A stretch of 64,000 nt of DNA, from contig CAZALH010000004.1 of assembly GCA_964486285.1 (NCBI GenBank), forward strand, positions 1-64,000. The letters run 5' to 3'. The notes below the pieces were generated by a model. The model ran no database searches. It saw only the letters and a list, made by a program, of their open reading frames with translations, and was not told where the DNA came from. The position numbers were made by a program, and so were the translations under genes. Positions within the stretch are counted from its first letter, which is position 1, and each line of letters starts with the position of its first letter. This DNA comes from JAIDVZ01 sp964486285. GTDB lineage: Bacteria; Verrucomicrobiota; Verrucomicrobiia; Opitutales; JAIRKQ01. Positions 53,155-60,571 of the stretch are shown in pieces.

Positions 53155-54741
53155 ATGGATAACGGTACACTGGATTTGAGTGACTTAAAGGATTTTTCTT
53201 TTCAACCTGAGTGGAGTCGTCAAAAATCGAATCAAATTAGTTCTGTAGATGGGGACATTAGAAAAAATGATAAACAATTCGAAAATTATCACGACTCAAA
53301 GCAAGGTCGTAATTTTTCCAAAGAAGATAAGAAATATATTTCTAAAAAAAATTTAGATGGGAAAATTGGTGCCCATAAAAAATCTTTTAGAAAAAATCAC
53401 GATAAATCTACGAAATACAATTTTGTTCCAGTTGTTGACGCAGAGTTTTATCCAGAAGATGGTAATTTTGATAACGTTGTAAGCGCTTGTCGTTTAACGT
53501 GTAAAACATATGAACTTTTTAATATTGCTCGATTATTTTTAGAAAAACCAGAAAGATTTGTAGTCGTAATAAAAAAGCGACATAGTTTTAAGGATACTAA
53601 TTTATATCTTACAGTTGATGATGAATTAGTGTTTTTAAGTAAAAATGAAGCTGTTCAACATGTTCTAGAACATCATATTGAGAAGTATTTTACGGTTAAA
53701 GAACAAGAATGTGAAGTTCCAAAAGGAACCTTTGTGTGCATACATAAATGTGGCCTAACCGGGAAATTACTTTGTCCACCAAATTACCATAAGTATCAAG
53801 AATTATTGATTGAACATCACGAAAGATATTTATCTCATATTCCTTTTGAGCGCTTTAAGGATCATATTGAAAAAATCTCTGATCAAGCAGTTATAGATGA
53901 TTGGAAAGCTCAGGCATCCAAAGTAAAGGTCTTTATTCCTAAAATTGAGGGTTGCGATAAAGAATTAACCAGATATTTTGATGTAAAACAAGCTTTTTTG
54001 GAAAATTTTCAGGAAGGCGCTATAAAATCAGCTAATTCTTTTAGAATTAAGGGTGAAAGATTAGCTAACATGCCACGAGGGGTATTACGCAAGTCATTAT
54101 TTTATTTATTAATGCGTGAAAAAAGATTTCCGTTGGGCTTAGCTAATAATTTACGTGGAAAGTTACGGCGGGCGCATTTTACAATTTATAAAATACAGAC
54201 TGAAAAATCAAAAATCTCTTGTACGTGTGCAGTTAGGAGAAAATTTCGCTCAATAGATGATAAATTTGAAGGAGATATTCAAAAAATTATTGATTACATA
54301 GACGAGCATAAAAATGTTAAAGCATCAGAGTTATATAATTTTATCTATCCTGATGCTCAAAATGCTGCTGATGGAGAAAAGGATGTACAATTTTCTGAGT
54401 TCGCTAAAAATTTAAATTGGTTGATCCATGAAGGATATGTTTCTGAGTTTGAAGACGGTCGTTTAGTCGCTACGGTCATCATGTCGAAAGAACAAATCGA
54501 AGCTATGAAAAAATCAGAAAATAGTGGGGATGAGGTTCAAGATTCTGAAAATGTGGTGAATGAAATAGTAGGGGATAATATATTTAATAATGAACTAAAT
54601 GAAACAGTGGAAGAAGCCCAAGAAGTTATTTCTTTGAAAAATGTTCAGCCTAGTATAGATGTTGAAACGGGTGTCAATTCCCAACTGGAAAATTTAGAAA
54701 TGGAATCACTAAGTAAGGATGATTTCAAAGAAAAGAATTAG
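53155..54741 (+). CDS. Conserved hypothetical protein with PPNYHKYQ motif
   Basis: A 528-residue soluble protein. Residues 1-90 are polar and Lys/Asp/Asn-rich. A central domain, about 95-330, contains CIHKCGLTGKLLCPPNYHKY near residues 195-215, and a Cys pair C-T-C. A region at about 375-435 has a winged-helix look (IIDYIDEHKNVKASELYNFI, LNWLIHEGYVSEFEDGRLVA in part). The acidic C-terminal tail is disordered. From memory, proteins with this PPNYH motif occur in Verrucomicrobia and relatives as conserved hypotheticals; I cannot confirm this here. The function is unknown; nucleic-acid binding is a possible guess from the basic parts and winged-helix-like region. Confidence 0.6.
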   Translation: MDNGTLDLSDLKDFSFQPEWSRQKSNQISSVDGDIRKNDKQFENYHDSKQGRNFSKEDKKYISKKNLDGKIGAHKKSFRKNHDKSTKYNFVPVVDAEFYPEDGNFDNVVSACRLTCKTYELFNIARLFLEKPERFVVVIKKRHSFKDTNLYLTVDDELVFLSKNEAVQHVLEHHIEKYFTVKEQECEVPKGTFVCIHKCGLTGKLLCPPNYHKYQELLIEHHERYLSHIPFERFKDHIEKISDQAVIDDWKAQASKVKVFIPKIEGCDKELTRYFDVKQAFLENFQEGAIKSANSFRIKGERLANMPRGVLRKSLFYLLMREKRFPLGLANNLRGKLRRAHFTIYKIQTEKSKISCTCAVRRKFRSIDDKFEGDIQKIIDYIDEHKNVKASELYNFIYPDAQNAADGEKDVQFSEFAKNLNWLIHEGYVSEFEDGRLVATVIMSKEQIEAMKKSENSGDEVQDSENVVNEIVGDNIFNNELNETVEEAQEVISLKNVQPSIDVETGVNSQLENLEMESLSKDDFKEKN

Positions 54742-54795
54742 ACTTTTTCTTTACTAAAGAAAATATTCTCGTTATTCTATACCTATCTTTTTCAT

Positions 54796-55767
54796 ATGAA
54801 TATATTAATTATAGGTGGAAATGGATATGTTGGTAGGCATTTAGCTGTTAAGTTAAAAAAATATGGGCATCGTATATCTATTGTAGATAAAAATGATGTT
54901 AATGATTTATCATCCAGTGGGTTTTCAGTAAATATTGGCGATTTTGGTGATATGCAATTTATGAGTAAGGTTCTCAGGCAAGAACATCCTGAGTTAGTTA
55001 TTCATGCTGGTGGACTGTCTCGTATAGATGAGTCTATTGCTATTCCGATGGCATATTATAGTAACAACGTTGTCGGAAATGTTTTTTTGATAAACATGTT
55101 GCTGTCTTTTAATATAAAAAAATATATATTTGTTTCTTCAGCAGCAGTTTTTGGCGAACAAGATAAGTTACCTGTTAACAAGTTATCTTTAAGAAATCCT
55201 ATTTCACCTTTAGGTGATTCTCAAGTATTTGTAGAGAATATGTTAGAGGCTTTTAGGCTAACTCATGGAATAAGTTATGCTATTATGCGTGCTCCAAATT
55301 TAGCAGGCTTAAGTGAGAAAGAAGATAATTATTTTATAAATACTCTAGGGGTAGGGTTAATTCCTTCGATTATGGAATATGCATTAGGGAAACGGGAATT
55401 CGTTGATGTTTATGGTATTTCTTATGGCACAATTGATGGTACGAGTGCACGTGATTATTTACATGTTGATGATTTTTGTGAGGCATGTTTGAACGTAATG
55501 CCGCACTTAGAAGTTCGTAGAGAAAAGCAAATTTTTAATGTTGGATTAGGTCGAGCACATTCTGTTAGAGAAGTATTAACTTGTGCAGAAAAAGTTATTG
55601 GTAAGCAGATAGAAACTAAAATCTTTCCTGAACGCGAAGGAGATCCTTCGCGTATATATTATGATTCATTTTCTGTTCGTACAGTGTTGGATTGGCGCCC
55701 AAAATATGAAACATTGGAAAGTATAATAAATTCTATTTGGGAAAAAATTAAGTTGAGCAGCGAATGA
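54796..55767 (+). CDS. NAD-dependent epimerase/dehydratase-like protein with lost catalytic pair
   Basis: A 323-residue extended SDR protein most like UDP-glucose 4-epimerase (GalE). The nucleotide motif GGNGYVGRH is intact at residues 7-15, the active-site Ser region VSSAAVFG is kept (112-120), and the C-terminal ARDYLHVDDFCEA and NVGLGRAHSV match GalE. However, the Y-x3-K pair is replaced: the segment reads P-L-G-D-S-Q, giving Leu139 and Gln143. Such a protein should not catalyse normal epimerisation. It may bind ligand only. It is followed after 21 bases by an unknown protein that may be its partner. Confidence 0.8.
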   Translation: MNILIIGGNGYVGRHLAVKLKKYGHRISIVDKNDVNDLSSSGFSVNIGDFGDMQFMSKVLRQEHPELVIHAGGLSRIDESIAIPMAYYSNNVVGNVFLINMLLSFNIKKYIFVSSAAVFGEQDKLPVNKLSLRNPISPLGDSQVFVENMLEAFRLTHGISYAIMRAPNLAGLSEKEDNYFINTLGVGLIPSIMEYALGKREFVDVYGISYGTIDGTSARDYLHVDDFCEACLNVMPHLEVRREKQIFNVGLGRAHSVREVLTCAEKVIGKQIETKIFPEREGDPSRIYYDSFSVRTVLDWRPKYETLESIINSIWEKIKLSSE

Positions 55768-55788
55768 TGATAATCATTATCCATTGTA

Positions 55789-56622
55789 ATGAGTGATAGT
55801 TCGTCAAAATTTTCAGAAAAAAATTCAAGCATATTAAGCGTAGGGCCATCCCGTTATAGAATATTAAATGATGGATCTGCAAATGTTGTTGAGTGGGAAA
55901 TTGTACTAGCTGACAATTCTTGTCATAAAATATTAAACTACAACCTAAATAATAGTATTTCCGGTTTTCATTTTAATGTACGGGCATTACCAATAGTTGG
56001 ATTATCTGCTATGTCATTAGATGATTTATTTTTTACAATGTCAGAATGTAGTTGCGAAAGTACAGTTTTTGAACTTTCACAGTCAGATTTGTGCAATATT
56101 TGTCTGCCAAATATAAGATATTCATTTTATGATCTTTCTCTTAGGGTTGAAATGAGTCTTAAAAACGTTAGTGTGTTCCCGATATATTGGTGTCCAGTTA
56201 TTATGCTTAATTTACATTTACCTTGGCATAAAAATTTATCCTTGGACCAGTATGTGATTCACAGTAAGGCTAAAAAGAAGCTAGTTCTAAACAAGGAGTA
56301 TACTATTTTAGAAAGTGGTAGGTGTTCAGATAAATTACCATTACGAGAGTTAGATTCTGGAATTATTGCTGCGATTAGTAATATTCAAGATCCACGAGTA
56401 GCGATAACTACAAAAAATGAGGAAGAGACGATTTACGTTACTTTTAATGGAAAATATCCTAATGCTTGTTTAGGATTAAGTAGATCTGATACAGAATACT
56501 GTACAAAATTATTGTGTATGATGGATATCCCTGAAGATGAACCCTCAGGGGAGTTTTTGCATCATAAGTGTATTCCAAGTGGTCAAACAGATACTTTTGC
56601 TATTGAGCTTAGTGTTTGTTAA
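55789..56622 (+). CDS. Unrecognised beta-rich protein, possible mutarotase-like
   Basis: A 277-residue soluble protein without signal or membrane helix and with many beta strands. The fragment PVIMLNLHLPWHKNL has a His-containing strand like those in galactose mutarotase-type beta-sandwiches, and the neighbour is a GalE-like protein. That resemblance is weak and I would not assign a function. It has several Cys residues (CNICLP, CLGL, C-terminal VC). It is convergent to trkH, and its stop overlaps the end of that gene by 14 bases. Confidence 0.4.
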   Translation: MSDSSSKFSEKNSSILSVGPSRYRILNDGSANVVEWEIVLADNSCHKILNYNLNNSISGFHFNVRALPIVGLSAMSLDDLFFTMSECSCESTVFELSQSDLCNICLPNIRYSFYDLSLRVEMSLKNVSVFPIYWCPVIMLNLHLPWHKNLSLDQYVIHSKAKKKLVLNKEYTILESGRCSDKLPLRELDSGIIAAISNIQDPRVAITTKNEEETIYVTFNGKYPNACLGLSRSDTEYCTKLLCMMDIPEDEPSGEFLHHKCIPSGQTDTFAIELSVC

Positions 56623-57238
56623 CTTTTTTGTATGTTCTCCAAAATGTTTTTGTAAATAAACATAATATCGGATATATTTCTAAGCGCCCAAGAAGCATTA
56701 TTACGCTTAATAATACTTTAGAAATATTACTTATATTGGTGATATCTATTTCTGCAAATAGTATTCCAGAGTTGGAAGATGATGAAATAATAATGGAGCA
56801 AATATCTTTCAGATTAATTTCAGGATGGATGCATGACATTAAAACTATACCAATTAGTATTAGTATTAAGTGTAGATGGACAAAAGACAATTGAGTTATT
56901 ACACTGCTTTTTTCTATGTTTTCTTGATTGAGTTTTAATGTACGTATTATGTGAGGATGAAACATTTGTTCTATTTTCATTAATATTGTTTTTTTTATGA
57001 CAATTAACCTGGCAATTTTTATTCCGCCGGCAGTTGAACCTGTACATCCACCAAACAGCATTATTGTAATGAAAATAATACATGTAGTACTAGGGAAGTA
57101 GTTGTAATTTTTTACCGAAAATCCAGTTGTTGTTATAGTTGATGCAACTTGGAAAATGTTATCTAACATAGAAATGTTGATTTTATTCAGAAAATTTATA
57201 ACACTTATTAAAATAACACTAACTAATATAATTTTCAA
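56609..57238 (-). CDS. trkH: Potassium uptake protein TrkH/KtrB, C-terminal half (frameshifted)
   Basis: These 209 codons hold the last part of a TrkH/KtrB channel: the third pore loop (ASTITTTGFSV), the segment MLFGGCTGSTAGGIKIARLI typical of the family, and the fourth pore loop (SSSSNSGILFAEID). The first methionine-coded codon is a TTG, four bases into the overlap with the N-terminal frame. The break lies at a run of eight T on the coding strand (57237-57244). One extra T, or a -1 slip, would join the halves. See the N-terminal entry for the other half. Confidence 0.85.
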   Translation of the reverse strand: MKIILVSVILISVINFLNKINISMLDNIFQVASTITTTGFSVKNYNYFPSTTCIIFITIMLFGGCTGSTAGGIKIARLIVIKKTILMKIEQMFHPHIIRTLKLNQENIEKSSVITQLSFVHLHLILILIGIVLMSCIHPEINLKDICSIIISSSSNSGILFAEIDITNISNISKVLLSVIMLLGRLEIYPILCLFTKTFWRTYKKVNKH

Positions 57239-58059
57239 AAAAAATTTCGTTTCTTCATTTTTTTTAAAAAAGAGTACTTGAAAAATAAAATAGCTGCAAT
57301 TATTTGAAAATTTATTCCACCAATAATCATAAAAACAATTGCAGATATTTTCAACCCAGGCGAATCAAAATGTGCAAACCCGTCGCTGTAATTCGATAAA
57401 CCGCCAGTTGATACTGTAGTGAATGCATGACAAATCGCGTCAAATATTGACATTCCGAAAAAATAAAATGCAAATATACATGAAAGGGTAAGGATAGTGT
57501 ATATAATAAATATGTTATACGACATTCTTTTTACAGAATAAGCGGTAAGTTCATTATCTAAAAATGAAGTTTCATAGTTGTATAATTTTTTTGCATTTGA
57601 CCCTAAAAAAGGTAATAAAAAAGCAAAAAGTACAATAATTCCCAAACCTCCAATCCATTGGGTAAGTGCTCTATATATTAATAAACTTTTTGGAAATTCT
57701 TCAATGTTACGAAAGATAGAGTATCCAGTTGATGTATACCCGCTAGTTGATTCAAAAAATGCGTTGATTAATGAACATTTATCTAAAAATAAAATATATG
57801 GCAGGCTGCCGATTAAGATAACTGTTATCCAGCTAATAATTACAATCAATATAGCGTCACGATGAAAAATTGTAAAATTTTCTGATTTGGAGAAAAACAG
57901 TAGTGAGCAAGCAATTAAAAAATTTCCAATATTACATGCTATCCATTTCCATGTATTGTCTTCATGATAAATTAAGCTAGTTATTATTGGCAGCATGAAT
58001 ACTACTGATAAACAGAGTAAAATTAGCCCAACTGTGCGTATTTTTAACTTAATATTCAT
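57235..58059 (-). CDS. trkH: Potassium uptake protein TrkH/KtrB, N-terminal half (frameshifted)
   Basis: The first 274 residues of a TrkH/KtrB-type potassium channel subunit: several membrane helices, the first selectivity loop STSGYTSTGYS and the second TTVSTGGLSNYSDGF. The frame stops at TGA directly after a coding-strand T8 run, while the remaining two pore loops continue in the -1 frame. Together the halves give about 483 residues, a full-length protein with no other visible defect. This makes recent breakage, RNA-polymerase slippage or a sequencing error likely. No partner trkA is next to it. Confidence 0.85.
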   Translation of the reverse strand: MNIKLKIRTVGLILLCLSVVFMLPIITSLIYHEDNTWKWIACNIGNFLIACSLLFFSKSENFTIFHRDAILIVIISWITVILIGSLPYILFLDKCSLINAFFESTSGYTSTGYSIFRNIEEFPKSLLIYRALTQWIGGLGIIVLFAFLLPFLGSNAKKLYNYETSFLDNELTAYSVKRMSYNIFIIYTILTLSCIFAFYFFGMSIFDAICHAFTTVSTGGLSNYSDGFAHFDSPGLKISAIVFMIIGGINFQIIAAILFFKYSFLKKMKKRNFF

Positions 58060-58184
58060 GAATTTTTTGCAATTTTTTATTTTTTTTTAAATTTTTCTTG
58101 TTTTATGTTAAACTTATGATATCTTGTCAACGTAAGTAAGTTAGTTGTTAATTAATATTTAAGCATGGGTTGTGTGTTGTCTAT

Positions 58185-58625
58185 ATGGATCTAAGAAAAG
58201 AAGTTAATGGTGTACTTGAGAAATTAGGTTCTTCTTTGGGATTGCAAGATCTCTCATTAGATGAGAACAACCACTGTATTTTATTATTTGACGATAAGGT
58301 TATTTTGAATCTAGAGTTAGATGAAACTAATGAACTGTTAGTGGTATATTCTTATATAGGAGAAGTCCCTTTTGAAGGGAGGGAGAATATTTTTGAAACT
58401 ATGTTAGAATCTAACTTTTTTTGGCGAAATACGCAAGGAGCTACATTGGGTATCGATAAACATACCCAGACTGTTGTTCTTGCTTACCCCATGGAACTTC
58501 CTTTAAAAAATAAAGAAATTTTTGAAGAGAGGCTGGCAGTTTTTGTGGATGTTACTGAGCAATGGATTGATAGACTTGACAGAATGACACAAGAAGCTGA
58601 AGCTTTAGCTAATGAAGAACGATAA
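58185..58625 (+). CDS. T3SS chaperone, CesT/Tir-chaperone family
   Basis: A 146-residue acidic protein matching the class I T3SS chaperone pattern: an N-terminal helix (DLRKEVNGVLEKLGSSLG), strands ILLFDDKVILNLELDE and LLVVYSYIG, then a helix (IFETMLESNFFW) and TLGIDKHTQTVVLAYP, ending in a helix with FVDVTEQWIDRLD. CesT-type dimers bind one or more effectors and deliver them to the SctN ATPase. The ATG at 58185 is preferred over the TTG five codons upstream. A small protein gene follows 70 bases later. Confidence 0.85.
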   Translation: MDLRKEVNGVLEKLGSSLGLQDLSLDENNHCILLFDDKVILNLELDETNELLVVYSYIGEVPFEGRENIFETMLESNFFWRNTQGATLGIDKHTQTVVLAYPMELPLKNKEIFEERLAVFVDVTEQWIDRLDRMTQEAEALANEER

Positions 58626-58697
58626 TCTCATATGTTTTGTCGTCTTGATTTTATATGCAAAAAGCATATGAAAGTAACATAGGGATCTGAAAAGAGC

Positions 58698-59006
58698 ATG
58701 AGTAGTAGTATATCTGGAGGAGTTTCAGGGAGCCATCTTAACTCTGAGGTGGTGGGTAGCATAAATTCTGAGAGTGAGCGAAAATATTCAAAAGCCTCAG
58801 GTAGGATTTATTCCCCAGAATTTCATTTGCAAGGTATAATAGAAGCACGCAATGTAGATGTTAAGCAACTGGTTCAAAGATTAAAAGATCGTAAAGTTGA
58901 AAAGTTGACTAGAAATGATTTTGATCAAGGTTTTCATAAATTTCGTGCTATGGGAATGTTTGTGGGAGGTGGACACTTTGGCAATCGGAGCGTGAAAATT
59001 TTATAA
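58698..59006 (+). CDS. Small unrecognised protein, possible T3SS substrate
   Basis: A 102-residue protein with a Ser/Gly-rich N-terminal 30 residues (no signal peptide) and a charged, mostly helical C-terminal region (EARNVDVKQLVQRLKDRK, HKFRAMGMFVGGGHFG). No family is recognised. It follows the CesT-type chaperone on the same strand. T3SS chaperones are often next to their cognate effector, so it may be a secreted protein, but a small T3SS regulator is also possible. Confidence 0.55.
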   Translation: MSSSISGGVSGSHLNSEVVGSINSESERKYSKASGRIYSPEFHLQGIIEARNVDVKQLVQRLKDRKVEKLTRNDFDQGFHKFRAMGMFVGGGHFGNRSVKIL

Positions 59007-59037
59007 ATAAAAAAAATAATTGCTCTGGTAGCAATTT

Positions 59038-59649
59038 GTGTTCTTTATGTTTCTGTTTTTCATGAACGGACATAAAAATAGTAACGATGACGAAAAATTT
59101 AAGCGTATTCGTTGGGTAAAAAAAATTTTAAGATATTTACCTCGTCGAGCATCAGTTCATAACTATCCTGTTCTTAAGCATTTTTCTGAAATTATAAAAA
59201 ATAGATCATATTTATGGTCATTTAGATTAGATGATATTATTCCAGCATTTTATATAGGTTGGATAATTACCTTAACTCCCATTCCTTCGATTTGCCAAAT
59301 TATCATAGCATTAATTGTGGCCATATTATGTAGGGCAAATGTTATGATATTAGTAGGACTGCAGCTTTTATCAAATCCATTTACCTTTATATTTTTATGG
59401 GCAATTACTCATAAAGTTGGTGTTGCTGTAGTGTATTTATTAGGGTCAGATTCTGTTACAACATTGGTTCAAGACACCTGTGCGACGTTTACGTGGAGTA
59501 TGGGTAATTGTTGTAAGACAGTAATACGTTGGTTCGCAACGACCATGTTGGGTGCAATAATCCTTGGTTTATTTCTTGGTTTTATTTCATCAAGTATTTG
59601 TAAATTTTTCGTAAGACGCGCTAAAAAGAAGATTTCAAAACTAAAGTAA
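59038..59649 (+). CDS. DUF2062 membrane protein
   Basis: A 203-residue protein with three to four membrane helices and the DUF2062 pattern: basic N-terminal region with LPRRASVHNY, then YIGWIITLTPIPSICQIIIA, RANVMILVGLQLLSNPFTF and a C-terminal helix. The function of DUF2062 proteins is not established. A start at any of the first three methionines (within 27 bases) is possible. Its end overlaps the convergent miaA by 29 bases. Confidence 0.75.
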   Translation: MFFMFLFFMNGHKNSNDDEKFKRIRWVKKILRYLPRRASVHNYPVLKHFSEIIKNRSYLWSFRLDDIIPAFYIGWIITLTPIPSICQIIIALIVAILCRANVMILVGLQLLSNPFTFIFLWAITHKVGVAVVYLLGSDSVTTLVQDTCATFTWSMGNCCKTVIRWFATTMLGAIILGLFLGFISSSICKFFVRRAKKKISKLK

Positions 59650-60571
59650 TGCTTTCACTGAGATCTGAAATAATTTTTGAGTCACATTTTCCTGTCATGT
59701 CGTAATTTAAATCAATCGGAATTTGTTTTTTAAACCAAGTTTTTTGCTTTTTTACTAACTTTAATGTATTGTGTAGTATTTTTGTAGGTAATGTTTCTAA
59801 ATCAAATTTGTTAGACAAGTATTCGATTACTTCTCGATATCCAATAGCTGTACAGTTAATATTATTTAATTGATTATTTTTTACTAACATCTCTACTTCT
59901 GTTATAAGCCCTGATGCTATCATTTTGTAAATACGGTTGCGTAGACGCAGTTGTAAGTCATCGTCACTTCTTGTAAGTAATATAGTATATTTACTATATT
60001 TTGAAAATTCACTTTTCTGCTTTTGGAAGTTTTTACGCATTTGTTCAATAGTTAATCCAGATGATAAACAGCGTTTAAGAGCAGAAGATACTCTGCGAAT
60101 ATTATTTAAATCAATTGAAACTTGATCATTATTTAGTTTTAATAGAGTTTGTATTAAAAGATTAAAATCTCCTTTTTTTATTGCTTCGTTGACAAATTGT
60201 TCTGCTGTGGAAGTGATAATAATATTATCGATAATGGGATAATAGTACGATTTTAAATAAAATCCGGATCCTCCTACAATTAGAACATTTTTCTTTCGGG
60301 CTAAGATATCTTGTATTGCTTGTTTTGCATGGAAAATGTACTGAGAAATGTCGAAATGTTGATCAGGGTTGATTAGATCTATACAGTGATGAGTAACTTC
60401 TTGTAGCTCTGATACTTGTGGTTTTGCTGTACCGATATCAAGTAACTTATAGACTAACAAAGAGTCACATGACACAATTTCTGCATTTATTATTTTAGCC
60501 AGTTGAATAGAAATGCTTGTTTTCCCGACGCCAGTATATCCTGTTAAAACAAAAAGAATTGGATTCTTCAT
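59621..60571 (-). CDS. miaA: tRNA dimethylallyltransferase
   Basis: Adds the dimethylallyl group to A37 of tRNAs reading UNN codons. The P-loop LTGYTGVGKTSISIQLAK is at the N-terminus, followed by EIVSCDSLLVYK and GTAKP, and IVGGSGFYLKSY; the later segment AIGYREVIEYL and the tail KKQKTWFKKQ are family marks. Length 316 is normal. It starts one base after lptD ends on the minus strand, and its prenyl donor would come from the isoprenoid pathway that includes ispG. Confidence 0.93.
   Translation of the reverse strand: MKNPILFVLTGYTGVGKTSISIQLAKIINAEIVSCDSLLVYKLLDIGTAKPQVSELQEVTHHCIDLINPDQHFDISQYIFHAKQAIQDILARKKNVLIVGGSGFYLKSYYYPIIDNIIITSTAEQFVNEAIKKGDFNLLIQTLLKLNNDQVSIDLNNIRRVSSALKRCLSSGLTIEQMRKNFQKQKSEFSKYSKYTILLTRSDDDLQLRLRNRIYKMIASGLITEVEMLVKNNQLNNINCTAIGYREVIEYLSNKFDLETLPTKILHNTLKLVKKQKTWFKKQIPIDLNYDMTGKCDSKIISDLSESITLVLKSSF

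Noticed and set aside
58654..58670. Small hairpin ATATGC/GCATAT between the chaperone gene and its neighbour
   Set aside because: The stem is short and AT-rich with no T run after it, so I cannot support a terminator or regulatory site.
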